A stretch of DNA of 64,000 nt from Platerodrilus igneus (GCA_036346225.1 JARFIW010000884.1:1488001-1552000); one strand, 5' to 3'. Shown: positions 1 through 12,105, counted from the stretch's first letter. Program-made: numbers and translations. Notes: a model not told the origin generated them from the letters alone.

Positions 1-264
1 AGTCACTTAATCCAGCACAGGAGTGACTGCAGAAAAAACTCCACAAAATGTGCATTGTCTTCTCACGTTTCTGCAACCAGACATACACCTCGGTTCGATA
101 ACACCATCATTTTGGACAATGAAACCAATTATAAAACTAGACTAGTTATCGAGTCTTTTTGCATTAATAAGGAAAATAATCCTATTAATAATAGGATGGA
201 TGTGGATAAAGTTCACAATGTCTACTCAGCTTTATATAGTACTGATATTTTCAAATATCGTTAA
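1..264 (+). pseudogene. Penelope-like element, C-terminal protein fragment
   Basis: This reading frame runs in from the window edge, so the element starts upstream. The protein reads SHLIQHRSDCRKNS, then KCALSSH, then FDNTIILDNETNYKTRLVIE and stops at 262-264. This order (an Arg/His/Lys block, a Cys-Ala-Leu-x-x-His block, then an I-L-x-x-E-x-N-Y-x-x-R block) is what follows the GIY-YIG endonuclease core in Penelope-like retroelements. The nominal ATG at 55 lies inside the open frame and is not a real start. No stop interrupts the 87 visible codons, so this copy looks younger than the others here. Family assignment is by recognition of the motif order, without a search. The A+T-rich stretch to about 540, with AATAAA at 531-536, is probably its 3' UTR. 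Confidence 0.7.
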
Positions 265-700
265 AATATTAAGCTTTCATGTTGTGTAACTGATGCCATT
301 TTTGGAACGTCCCCTATCAATTCTATTTAATATTGTTACATTCATACTTGTTTTTCCGTTTTAACTTCTTAAAATATTTTTCAATCTTTGACTCACATTT
401 ATTATGTGAATCGTGTAGTATTTTGCATTTAAATTTCTAGATTGTAATGATCAAAATAAGTAGTCAGCGTCTGTTTATGTATTCACGAACTGTGTCAACT
501 GTTTAGATAAATGCCCGGCACGTCAGTTTTGAATAAAGGGACACTAATTACCCGTATTATCGGTCTCACCGCTCAAATACCCAAGCGATGGTGCCATTCG
601 CCTAAATTTTTTTAAATGATATTGGGAGTCGAGCACTTCCCAAGAAATTACATTTTCAAACTGACAATATGCTAAATTAACTTCCTTACTAGTAACGTAA
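265..700 (+). other. probable 3' UTR of the Penelope-like fragment, then unrecognised sequence
   Basis: A+T-rich non-coding DNA after the stop codon. A polyadenylation-type AATAAA occurs at about 531-536. No other gene or repeat recognised before the transposase relic. Confidence 0.35.
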
Positions 701-704
701 TTAC

Positions 705-1680
705 ATGTTCAAAACTAGTTGTACAACCGCTTCCATGCAGTAGTATAGATTTTGTTCGAAACGTGATCGCATATTCCGAAACATTCCCGGAATGATTGGA
801 CGGCACTCGGAAACAATTCTTTGACGCAGTTCTATAGACGCAAGTTGTGTTCTGTAGAAGTTACTAGTATCTCCATAAAAAGAAACCTAGAAGGGAGAGA
901 TTTGGTGACCGTGGAGGCCATTCGACACTGCCTCTTCTCCCAATCTAGCGCCGTGGAAAATGTTGGTCTAAATATTGCTGAACAATTAAAGCATAATGCA
1001 GAACAGCACCGTCCTGCTGAAACATCATCTGATCTTTATTATACTCTTGACTATATTTTCAATAATATCAATCAAGGCAGGGTTTATAGCTTCTTCCAAC
1101 AATTGAAAATACATTCCACTAGTCAAATTACCAGATAAGAAAAATGGACCTACCTACCATGCCATAAAAACCAGCCCAAAATGTTTAAATTTTGTGGTGT
1201 TTGTGTATGCACCTCCTGGAAAATTTTTGGGTTTGAAATTTACCAGTAGCGGCAATTGTGACGATTTCCGTTGAGAAAAAGCTACGTTTGTCAGACAAAC
1301 ATATTAAACAGGAACTGTGGATCATTCACAGCCCGCTCACTCATTATTTCGCAAAATTGTAAGCGGCGATCAAACTCATCATCTTTAAGTTTTTGTTCTA
1401 AATGTATTTTATACGGATGGAAGTAATTCTTCTTGAGAATGTTTTCGATTCTAGTTCGATTGATCCCAGATACAGTGGCCAGTTGCCTCGTACTTAACGT
1501 GTAGTCTAGATTAACATGTTCCAACACTGCAAAATCACTAGCGTCATTCACTACACGCTTTTCAATTTCCCGTTTCTTATTAGTTACAGATCCAGTCTCT
1601 TGAAATTTTTTTACTAAATCCAAAACACACTTTCTTCTCATATGCGTACCAAGATGTTGTTCATTACATAGTCGAGCTGT
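705..1680 (-). pseudogene. decayed DDE transposase of a Tc1-like insect transposon
   Basis: Reading the minus strand, the longest intact piece (1641-1291) has the N-terminal helix-turn-helix region: LVKKFQETGSV, then a second helical block ending NILKKNYFHPYKIHLEQKL, then FDRRLQFCEIM. Frameshifts and stops follow, but homology continues to about 705: NLNILGWFLWHG, FQQDGAVLHYAL, EWPPRSPNLSLLGFFLWRY and a C-terminal LRQRIVSECRPIIPGMF block. These match a DDE transposase family common in insects. The first Asp survives (SD, codon 1292-1290) and the second survives (QQDG, 1013-1011). The third, normally Pro-Leu-Asp before FFLW, is Gly (codon 887-885), so the catalytic triad is broken. The plus-strand frame at 821-1138 is an antisense shadow of this relic. 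Confidence 0.75.
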
Positions 1681-2720
1681 TATATTCGCACATTTATTGT
1701 TTGCAAAGTAAAGCGCAATGATGTCGACCGGTTAAACAACACGTGTTCATTACTATCGTATCTACAGGACACAACCTGCATCTTTAGAAGAACTACGTCA
1801 AGGAATTACGAGGGTTTCAAAATGATATCTTGCTCGCTTGGGTTGGGGTGGTGGGGCCAAAAATATCGGTAAATAGTGTCCCCCGTTAATAAAAATTTGG
1901 CGTCCTCGAGCATTTGTCTAAACAGTTGACGCAGTTCATGATAATGGCTCTTTTTCGTTTTTATTTGGCTACCCTGTATAAATGACGTGATAAGGGGTCA
2001 CGAGAGGTCATTTAAACCCAAATTCCGCAAATAAATCCCACCAAGATATAAAAGAATCCGGAAAAGCAGAAATTTCCGTAAATGCATGGTTACGCCTTGA
2101 ACAATACACGCGTACCGTTATTCATTCAGGTACAAGCGGAAAATCAAATTCCCCGTGTATAAATAATCACCCTGTATGGTATAGGCATATTGTAAATACA
2201 TACCAAGTAACGTAAGTTGTACGTGTAAAAATAATTAATTGCAAGATACCGTAAAACGCATTTAAATACGAACGGAAATCGACCATTTTAAGATGAATAC
2301 AAAGCCATTTATTTTCACTTATTAATTTTTGATAAAAATGCTTTTCATTTGCTGTAAATAGCATAGAATAGTACTAGCTTTACGCACTTGGATAAAAATA
2401 AGTAATTTGGTGTATTTGAAATCCCAATTCTAATAGGTGTATTAAAAACCCGTTTTGATGTTAAAAGCAAATGTTTTCCATAAAACGCAAACCCTTTTGT
2501 ATTAAAAGGCAATTAAAGTTTAAATTAATTACCCTGTGGATTACAAAAATTTATTTTAAATAAAGAATTCTCTAGAATATTTGTCATGCGTACTTAGAAC
2601 TACGTAAATAAACTAATTAATAAATGAAACATTTATTCCAAGAAACGGCCGGAACACTACAAAGCCCAGAAAATGTAATAGAAATTGATAAGAAATATTT
2701 ATGATCTTCGCATTTATTGC
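1681..2720. other. no gene recognised; two CCCTGTAT-type transposon ends
   Basis: A+T-rich DNA with short ACCCTGTATA-like strings at about 1970 and 2170, the kind found at the ends of many insect Tc1-like transposons. The two are about 200 bp apart and in the same orientation, so they do not define one element. A string GTCGACCGGT plus AAACAACAC at about 1724 recurs near 45773. Confidence 0.3.
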
Positions 2721-2721
2721 T

Positions 2722-5088
2722 GGAGAGTAGCGATACGCCACAATAATCGTATATGTGTTAAACTAGTACAAACAGCACGCGTCACAAATAAGTGGAACGA
2801 GATCACGAGGTAATAAACGCCACGATTTTAGACGCTAATGAGTTTTTCTGCGAACCTTGCATCATTATGTTCCATACACATTTTACTAGGTTCTAGAAAA
2901 TAGACAGCTTGTATATATAAGGAAGCGTTTATTTATTAAGGTATTCATTCGTTTCTTAAATTCGATCGCGAAATGTTATTTTGATTTAATTCGCGAGCTG
3001 TTGCTTTGCGAAGATAATATTTGAAGTATGCAGTAAGCATACTGTAATTTAATAATTACGATGGTATAATGAATATACAAATTATGTTTTCAATGCAAAT
3101 TACATAAAAATGGAATTTATTAATTACAATGAAAAGGGAAAATTCTTCAATATAACGTTATTTCAAAAATTTTATTAAATAATCGAAAGGAGGATTTAAC
3201 CAAACATGTACTTTGGTAATTGATGTTTGAATTGAGTATTTTAAATATGGAAGCTGATTTGACGCCAATTTAAAATAAGAAGATATTTAATTATGAGAAG
3301 CGTTTTTGCGGATTTTGCAAGTATTACTTTTAGATTTACTTTTAACTGATATTGGAGTATTCGTGTTTAATTTAAGGTAGAATAAGTTAATCATATAATA
3401 ATTTTTTTAAAGGATTACCAGGAAAGTTTGTGTTCAGAATTCGAAATACTCTTTTCTTTTATCTGTCAAGGATTTTTTTGCCAAAACAAATCTTACAAGT
3501 GTGGGAATAATCATAACCAGGTAAACTATCCATAAAAGAAGAAATTAAATTCTGTAAATTTAAAATAAGGTAAGGTATATGTTCTATATGCTTTTGTATG
3601 AGAGAAAATATTTCATACTGTATAAATGCTTTGTGATATCACTGTTTGACTTCAGTTTGAAAACTACGTCAATTCCGTTGAGCTAGCCAGGCAAAGTTAG
3701 AAAGGAAAGTAAGTGAATAATTCTAAGTTTTACAAATTGCTGTATCTGTTTCACAACACTCATTTGGTCACGCTCTTAACGCGGCATTGTCACAGCACTC
3801 TTTCAGCGGCGCTCCAACGTGAGGCCTTATCATATCTTGCTGTTACAATCGGCGCGTTTGGCGCCACGAAAAGAATGCGGTGACAAGGCCCGCGTTGCGT
3901 GTGTCGTTGAAAGAATGCTGTGATAATGGCTCGGGTTGGTCGTTACTTAAGGGTGCTGTGATATAGATACAGCAATTTGTATAACTTGAAATTGTTCACT
4001 TACTTTCCTTTTTAACTTCGCCTGGCTAACTCAACGGAATGGGTGGATTTTTCAACATGAAATCAAACAGCAATATCACAAAACATTTATACATTATGAA
4101 ATATTTCCTCTCATACAAAGGCATTTACAACATTGTTTCTTTCAAACATAAAATGATTTCTAAGAAGTACTTGATATATAAAGGGATATTGTTCCTTACC
4201 TTATTTTAAATTTACAGAACTAAATTTAATCTCATGGATGGTTTACTTGGTTATGTTTATTTCCACGCTTGTAAGGTTTGTTTGACCAAAAAATCCTTGA
4301 CAGATAAACTATTAAAATGTCAGAGTATTTCGAACTCTGAACACCAACTCCTGGTAAAAATCCTTTACACAAAAAAATTATAAGGACTATCTTAAACTAG
4401 ATAAAAATACTCTAATATCAGTTAAAATAAATCTACAAATAACACTTGCAGATTTCACAGAAATGCTTCTCGTAAATAAAAATCTTTATGCTTTAAATTG
4501 ACGTCAAATCAACTTACAAATTTTTTCCATAAAGATACTCATTTTAAACAGCAATTACCAAAGTGCATTTCTGATTAAATCTACCTTTCGATTATTTAAT
4601 AAAATCTTAAAATAGCACTATATTGAAGAATTTTTCTTATTTATTGTAAATAATAATTCCATTTTTGTATGTAATTTGCGTTTAAAAAACATCATTTCTA
4701 TATTAATTGTAGCATTGTAATTATTAAATTACAGTATGTTTGCTACATACTTCAAATACTATCTTCGCATAGCAACAACTTAAGCTTAAATCAAAATAAC
4801 ATTTCGATTTCTGATTTCAGAATCAAATGACTTCGAATCTAATCAATGAATGAATCAATCGAATGAACGTTTCACACCATCCATTTTCTAGAAGGTTGTA
4901 GAATGTGCGCGGTTCCATTCTGAATAATAAACGCGTAGCTTACGTAATTTTCTTGGAAATCCTCATTAGCATTTAAAATCGCTTGAGTTTTATTACCTTG
5001 TTATCTGTTTCCATTTATCCGTGATGCGCGCTGTTTGTCCTGCTCCCACATATACTATTATTATGGCGTATCACTTCTCCAAAAAACG
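2722..5088. mobile_element. foldback element with ~1 kb inverted arms
   Basis: The left arm (about 2722-3720) and right arm (about 3975-5088) are reverse complements along their length with roughly 80-85% identity by eye. Matched landmarks include AGCGATACGCC/GTGATACGCC at the outer ends, GAAATGTTATTTTGATTTAA, ATACTGTAATTTAATAATTA, TGTCAAGGATTTTTT, and CCTGGCTAACTCAACGG facing the centre. The outer ends match poorly beyond about 2720 and 5090, and no clear target duplication was found. No coding frame of note lies in either arm. A right-arm-only copy at 21990-22740 shows that the sequence is mobile or otherwise dispersed. Family unknown; a non-autonomous foldback or a palindromic fusion of two copies are both possible. 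Confidence 0.75.
3735..3965. repeat. GC-richer centre of the foldback with repeated TGTGATAA/TGTCACA motifs
   Basis: The spacer between the arms is richer in G+C than its surroundings. It carries a motif in both orientations: CATTGTCACAGCACTCTTTC, CTTGCTGTTACAATCGG, GCGGTGACAAGG, GAATGCTGTGATAATGG and GGTGCTGTGATATAGATACA. The copy at 22.0 kb has GCTGTGACAACGCC and GCTATGACAACGG in the equivalent position. A protein-binding or promoter role is possible but is only inference. Confidence 0.5.
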
Positions 5089-5539
5089 TTTAATCACGTA
5101 CTTCAACCACATTCGTTGTCGCAAATGAAGAGGCATATATACTACCAATTCGAAAATTGTATTGTCGAGAAACTGCTCGTACAAATTCTCATTTAATCGA
5201 TCTTCCATTACGTGCAGATGAAGCAAGCAAGATATTGTTGAATTTTTCACCCCAAACATTAACACTGAATAGTTGCTGGAAACAACGATCCCTAGTTGTA
5301 CATGGATTCTCTAAAGATCAGTATTGTTCATCGTGTCCATTGCTGATACAGACCTTTGTAAAGGTGGCTTTGTCTGGCCATGACAGATTTGAAATAAAAT
5401 TGAAATTTGTAAATGGTTTTATGTATTAACCACCGGCAAAATAATATTCGCTGTTGAGCATTTACCGGATGCGGCGCTTGCACATATTGGAAGTGGTATG
5501 GTTGCAAAACCTCATGATGCAATACTCGCCATACAAAAT

Positions 5540-5800
5540 TTTGGGACTTATGTCATTAGTTTTCTCTTCATATTTTCATGTCCACACTGCCGAGGTAGTC
5601 GTCCATATAATTGCTACAATTTCAGTAAGTGTTTGATCAGTTAGATGCAAACTTATCAACCGATTTTTTAAAATTGTGCCAAAATGGAAGTGTAAATAGT
5701 GTTAGCATCAAAACCTGCAAGTCAAAAGTATCGAACTCTCTGGATGAATTGCCACTGATCCAGAATTTTCAAGAGTGTTAATCGTACTCTACGATGCTTA
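5540..5800 (+). repeat. short copy of the repeat at about 13,020-13,210
   Basis: Shares with 13,020-13,210 the blocks GTAGTCGTCCAT, AATTTCAGTAAGTGTTTGA / AATTACAGTAAATGTTTGA and GTTAATCGTACTC / GTTAATCGTATTC in the same order. Divergent, non-coding, of unknown type. Confidence 0.45.
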
Positions 5801-8425
5801 GGATTGGAAAATTTCTGTTGTGTCTGCACATATGGCAATATCTCTGAGGCGACAAACTGCTTGATCAATGCCCTCGGAAGGGCTATCGTCAACATTTGCA
5901 AATGTTTGAACAGAGTTTGTCTTGATGGTTACTAGTGCGGTTGGAACTGGAGCGGTGTAGATAAAACCATTATACTATGTTTTGTATGCATGTTAGAGTT
6001 TTGAAGCACCAATGCAGAAGTGGTACTGTTGACAAAATACCAACGGTAGCTGTTGGCTTTTCGTTAGTCACAATAATGGTGTTTGCATATGATTAAGTAA
6101 TAAAGGGAAACGTTTTATTTTACTACCATTTTGCACCACCGCAACTATATTGTTTAGACACCGATATCTCGATATCTTTCATGCGTTTCTACAATCTTGC
6201 CGAGAAAGTTTGTATTTCTTAACAGTATTCTATGCTTGTGATTGATACTTAAAATTTGTTTCCAATTTACTGTAGCTATGCTATCGCGCTGAAAAGTTTT
6301 GCATCTTAGTGTGTTATAATTATGATGTCCAGAGTTTGCAGCACTAGCTAGCGTCGGTGTAACTACTTTTGTTGGACATCGGTTTTTGTCTAAGTTGGAA
6401 ACTTGCCTAGTTGATAAAGATATAACACTTGCGATGATGCGATCGTTACGTTATTTTAACAGCAGTGGGTAATTTACCTGTCTTTTTTTACTATAATATA
6501 GAGTTAAACATATAGGTAATTATTACTCGTTATTGTATTGCTGCACATGTTTGCGTGGTATCAGTTTAGTACATTTTGGAGCAAATACAACTGGGAAGCG
6601 CATTTCAGCGATAATAGAAATGTTATAGGTGCTAATCCTACTTGCAACTTGATGCATGTTATATTTTAAATTGCTGGATTGATATGAAACATTATTTCTG
6701 TCTAAGCACTTAAACGTCAATAACATTTTATATAATAATTAATATTTTTTATTTATTTAAACGGAATTCTATAGCTTATTATTTCAAGAAGCCGTATCGT
6801 TCTTCTTCTTTCCAAATGTGGCACAGATTGGGCGCGAACATAATGACAGATGGTGCAAACATCCTGCTTGATGAGGTTTTCTATATGTAGGAGGTGTAGG
6901 AGATACGCCGTCTAAATGTCTTCTTTAACAACCCAAAATGATTTTCGATTTTAAACTATGTATGTAGCAACTTTTGACAAGAGGATGATTATTATTCCTA
7001 GCTTGTTGGTTAGACCGGTACTTAGTGTTAACATAGGTTATAAAATTTCATATAATTTACAATAAAGTACATTATATTAAAATAAAGTAACATGAGTGCA
7101 GCGAAGTTTTAATTGAAACAACAATCAACATACAATTGAAATTATTTATCGAATATTAAAGTCATTAAAAGAAAGTTATTTTTATCTACGAAATAAACTG
7201 CTTTTAACAAAAAAAATGTTGGAAATTCAACACATCTCACTATAATAAATAAAATTTTAAAATCTTTTAGCCGTGGTTAAGCATAAAGTTTACAAAATCC
7301 AAAAAAAGACAATATTTAATGACGGTTTTAGAGCTTTGGTGCTGCGTATTATTTTAGTTAAAGTTTTAGTGATGTAGCTCAAAATATTACTGTAGTTAAA
7401 GCTCTGGTGATCGATTTACTTTGGAAATAGATTTAGAAGGCGTGCATTGGTTAGCACTTGATTTTTATGAGTAAACTTCCAATTCTAATATCTGCTGGGA
7501 CGTAATTGGATAGCGTGTTGTTCTAGCAAAATAAAAGTTACAGGCTGAACTGCTATTGTTAGAATTATTTTTATTATATTTCGTGCAAAGATTTATACAT
7601 TTATCATTGAAAAACTACATCGAACTCAAATATATGTTAATAATGTAGGGAGTTCTGTACTCACTAACATAAATATTAAACATGAACTACAATGACCTGT
7701 TCAAATTTGTTTAATTATTGTCTCGTCACTTTTTGTTTTGTTGTTTCGTTTAAAAAAGGAAGTGGAACTAGAGTGTATGAGACGATGCACCTAATCGGCC
7801 AGCTATTAGGGTTCGTTGGAGAGCACATCAGGCGTGGGTTGGGATTGACCGATGTTAGGGCCTCTTAAATACTGAAAAATATTATTGGAGAGTTAATAGC
7901 AAATAAATAAGTAATTTGTCCTAATCAGCATTATTTTTGGGCACCATTCGTTTCGATAATAAGCACGGCAATACGTTCGACTTGAAACCGGAAAATTGAG
8001 TGTTAATCTAGGCTAGTTATAGGGAAACCAGTAGTTGAGAGACTAATGTCAAACGTATCAGGTATAATATCTTTTCCAGCTCTAATATTGTAGTTAATTC
8101 TAATAAGTAAACTTTTAACCATATATACAATGACTAAGAAAACTTCCAAGTTACTTTATTTTCAATGTAGTTACCATGGTTACTCATTGTTACAAACAAG
8201 ACATTAGACATGCACCTAGTAACACAAGTGGTGCATACAAGATTTTATATCTCACCTCATATATAAAATAAAAAATAGGTGATAGGTAAGTTTTCTATTT
8301 TAGAATTTACCTCGGATTTTACTATATAACTATTAAATACACCTACATCATTTTTGCATGATGACAACAAACAGTTTGAAGTTCCTATGTTTTGAACATT
8401 TGTCACATTTATTTAATATTAATAG
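5801..8425. other. no gene recognised
   Basis: A+T-rich sequence without a convincing open frame, RNA gene or element end. Open frames of 60-67 codons here show no protein motif and are taken as chance. Confidence 0.4.
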
Positions 8426-8430
8426 TGCAA

Positions 8431-8532
8431 AATGACTGATCAAGAGTTGCCAGCAATAATTGCAAGGCAAGCTCTAAAAGCAACTGAAAGTTTGCTACCC
8501 ATTAAATCTAAACAGAGCTATGAGAAAGCTTA
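8431..8532 (+). pseudogene. possible Crypton-like tyrosine recombinase, N-terminal fragment
   Basis: A 33-codon frame reads MTDQELPAIIARQAL, then ATESLLPIKSKQSYEKA and a stop. The pattern L-P-x-I-I-A-x-x-A near the start and L-L-P-x-K-S-x-x-x-Y-E-K-A resembles the N-terminus of Crypton-type tyrosine recombinases of insects, where the frame would normally continue with a Tyr/Phe/Trp-rich helix. Here it ends right after the KS...YEKA block and the next 400 bp show no continuation. It may be a truncated insertion or a lone exon-like remnant. Assignment rests on one short motif, so confidence is low. Confidence 0.35.
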
Positions 8533-9915
8533 ATAACATATGTGGTGCATAAATAGCTAAAAAATTGATTTGTTACTTAGGGCATAATGAGCTGGCGTTA
8601 TGAAACCATTTCGCCCTCCATTGCCCCGGGTGTTGTGGATATGTTTACATATCTCGTATCCTAGGTGTTATGACTAAATTACATCGAGGTGAAATATAAA
8701 TGTAATTACGCATATGAGCTTCTTTTATTAAAAATTTTAGCAACAATAAAAAACAGATACGTTTGTAGGTTATGATAATATTATACACGCTATGTTATCT
8801 AGCAGAGATTTAAACATAACTTCAGTGAACATCAACAAAATTAAAGGCAACTTAATTGGAATTCAAGTTTCCTTATTACTAAAAAGTATGTACTAAAATT
8901 GAAACCATTACTAATGCTTCACTTAAACACAGAAATAATATTGTAGAAGTTTACCACTGCTTGACGTTTATCGGTCGGTGGTAGTATCATGATAAACAAA
9001 ACAAGTTAGTAGAAAAGGTATACGACTTCGTTCTCCGATATCCGAGAGTACTGAACTCGACCCCAGGCAGATATACAGATGTGCAGCAGGGCGGGTTCTG
9101 TTACTATACAGATGACTGAGATTTCGGTAGGATTTCCAAGATCACCTGTGGATGCTTTGTTTTAGACTTGCACACAGGTCGGTGATATAGGAATTCAATT
9201 CCGTGATATTTGTTGTAGCGGCACAGAATGTCTTAGTGGCGGACTTCCCCCGTACGGGCTTCCTAAGTTAACTGATACAAGGGAAAATTAGAACTAAGCA
9301 AGATAAAAGTATAGAGGAGTGTTTTTACTAAATACTTACCCCTGTATTAAGGCAACACGATAAATAAATGTGCATAGGCACTTAAGCGATAATTGTGGTT
9401 TATTAACTACGAGTGCTCACAGGCACCATACAAACAGACAAATGAATCATAATTCGCCTCGTGTGAACTGGTTTGGAGGAAGCGCGTCCGCTCTTATGAA
9501 ACCGTCACATGTTTCTTCACATAACAAAAGCTAATCGTTGTTCGAAATTTAATTTATACTGGGCGAAGGAATATAGTAGAAGGAACATTTTTGAATGCTA
9601 CACTATAAACGGTAACCGATTCTCAAATGTTACATTTTTGTATAAACTTTAAAAATCAAAAATTTAGTTAATTTATACACAACAACTCATTCTACACCAG
9701 ACGTGTTACAATGATTGCATTTAAACATTATTCTAAAACTGAGGTAAGAAGTTATGTAACAATTTAGAAATTTCGATTGATTCAACTTTAATCACCATGC
9801 GTTGTGTAGAATAGGAAAGGTTACACAACCTCAGTTGGGTAGATACTGTAGTATTATTCTCCAGATATTCATAAAGAGACTTCTTTACCTCAAACCATAT
9901 GAGTACCCATTAATC
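8533..9915. other. no gene recognised
   Basis: A+T-rich with a somewhat GC-richer block at about 9030-9260 that has no open frame I recognise. Confidence 0.35.
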
Positions 9916-9917
9916 TA

Positions 9918-11215
9918 CGAGGGTAAGGTGAAAAGTTCTCGGCCTGACACATAGATGGCGTTTCAATCGGCAAAAATTTGTCTTCCCGTCTGCGTGCACA
10001 TGTCATTAGTTCGTATGACAAGTTTCAACTTGCTATCTCAAGTAGTTTGTTTACACGAATTTTTTTAAGTAGACGTCTTATGCGTGTTTCCTTAAGATAG
10101 ATAAACTTGAATATCGTGCGGTCATAAAATTCTTCGTTTTAGACGAATTAACTCTTCAGGAAATTCATCCGAAGTTGACAAAGGTTTACGGAGACTCTGC
10201 CCCTTCACTGTCAACTGTTAAAAAGTGGGCAGCTGAATTTAAACGTAGTCGCACATCTCTCGAAGATGACCCACGTGAAGAACGACCAAAAACCGCAACC
10301 ACACCGGAAACGATCGAAAAAGTGCATGATATTGTGTTGGACGATGGGCGAGTGAAAGTGAAAGAGATAGCTGAGGGTGTAGGGATATCGGACGGATATC
10401 GGGTGCAAAACATCTTACCCAAAGAGTTAGTGATGCGAAAGCTCTGCGCAAGATGGGTGCCGCATTTGCTGAATGCCGATCAAAAGCAAATGCGAAAACG
10501 AGTTTCGCTGCAATGTTTGGCCCGGTTCAATAAGGATCCGAGCGATTGTGTGCGGCGATTTGTCACTATGGATGAGACGGATACACCATTACACCCCAGA
10601 AACGAAACAGCAGTCGAAGCAGTGGGTGGAAGCCGGTTGTTTAGCGCTAAAGAAAGCGAAGTCGATCGCGTCTGCCGGCAAGGTGATGATGACCAGCGTG
10701 TTTTGAGATGCGAAAGGGATTCTGTTAATAGATTACCTTGACAAAGGCAGAACAATTACAGGTCAATATTACTCCACCATTCTTAACCAGCTGGATGCCA
10801 AAATTCGCAAGAAGAGGCCTGGCTTGAAGAAGAAAAAAATCATCTTTCACCAAGACAACGCACCTGCACACAAGGGTGCGTTGGAGATGGAAAAATTGCC
10901 GGATTTGGGGTACGACTTGCTCGGCCATCCTCTTATTTCCCTGATTTGGCGCCCTCAGACTTCTATCTGTTCCCAAGCTTGAAGAAATTTGTTTCTGGGA
11001 AGCGCTTCATATACAATGAAGAAGTTGAGAGGGACGTAGACGAATATTTTCACAGCCTTCCAGACTCTCACTTCCGGGTAGGAATACTGATGTTGGAAAA
11101 ACGCTGGACCAAGTGTGTTGAAATTAAGGGGGATTATGTCGAAAAATAAAATGATTTTTTTTATTGAAAATTACAGTCTTTCATTGTAGGCCGAGAACTT
11201 TTTACCTTACCCTCG
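9918..11215 (+). mobile_element. mariner transposon, end to end, with TIRs and TA duplication
   Basis: The 1,298-bp element starts CGAGGGTAAGGTGAAAAG at 9918 and ends with the reverse complement of the same sequence at 11215. The 27-bp terminal inverted repeats differ at one position. Each end is flanked by TA (9916-9917 and 11216-11217), the duplication expected of mariner transposases. The length is typical of mariner (about 1.3 kb). It carries one transposase reading region on the plus strand, described separately. The subfamily was not determined. Confidence 0.93.
10100..11149 (+). pseudogene. mariner transposase, inactivated
   Basis: The coding region makes a paired helix-turn-helix domain (EYRAVIKFF near 10110, then YGDSAPSLSTVKKWAAEFK) and a DDE catalytic domain. 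The in-frame codon at the usual start, just before DKLEYRAVIKFF, is ATA, so the initiator ATG seems to have mutated; the first in-frame ATG at 10175 would drop most of the first helix. The first catalytic Asp is in MDET (10571-10573). A one-base loss just after it (about 10580) moves the frame. A TGA at 10704-10706 replaces the codon expected in the SVFxDAKG motif. The second Asp is in HQDN (10854-10856). A second frameshift near 10931 precedes the third motif, APSDFYLF. With the frames followed, 34 residues separate the second and third Asp, the mariner D34D spacing. All three Asp codons survive. Confidence 0.92.
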
Positions 11216-11217
11216 TA

Positions 11218-12105
11218 ATCCGCATAGCCACATTAATTGAAATCCCATACGTAACCTAAACTAGAAATACTAATTATCTTGGGACTTGCTTAAATCCATC
11301 TAGAATAACCAAAAACAAATACATTCCCATCTAGAAGCACCTCTAGGTTTGACGATGGCTATGGTAAAACAGAAAAGAGCAATCTACAGATATCTTTTCT
11401 ACATCTGTCACTTTAAACAAATACACTTTTTTTTTGTTTAAATTGAAGCAGATGCACTCCAGATATTGGGCAAACGTGTGCCAATAGTCACAAACTGGAA
11501 CGATAGGCTACACTCGATAATAGAGAGGAAATTAGGGCTACGAACAGGGATGACAAAATCGCATGAGTAATAATAAATAGCTAACGTTATAATAGCAACC
11601 TGTAATAGGTCTACATTGCCAACATCATTAATAAATCAAAGAAAAACGAGCGTCGTGAATTATGGTACAATGTTATTGTGTTCATTTATGTAAATCAGCA
11701 ATATATATTTCTCAAAATACTGATTAGATATGCACCCGAAATAAAATCAAGTTGAATCACACCATGAGTTACCGACAACGCCGCCATATAATCTCATACC
11801 AAATATTCTATACAACTAAAAGTGTCTATGGTACGTGTGTGCTTCGCTAAAACAAAAGGATTTAGACACCGCGCTACATACAGTTTTGGACAACCACGCC
11901 AAATGGTTTGTCATTCTTAAAGGAAAGCGTTAATCCAACCGTTGCAAACAACCTTGGGTTGTAATTGTTCTTTCAGAGTACAAACTATCTTAATTAGTTT
12001 TATATCCATTTACGTGAGTTTAGAAACCACTGCTTTATAACTATTGATCTAAGAAACGCGATGTCTTTTCAGCGAGCTTCTACGTCAACTTTCGGAGATG
12101 CTGTG
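11218..12105. other. no gene recognised
   Basis: A+T-rich sequence, no open frame of interest, no element end identified. Confidence 0.35.

Noticed and set aside
821..1138. Plus-strand 105-codon open frame
   Set aside because: It lies antisense to transposase homology that continues on the minus strand (QQDG and RSPN...FFLW motifs).
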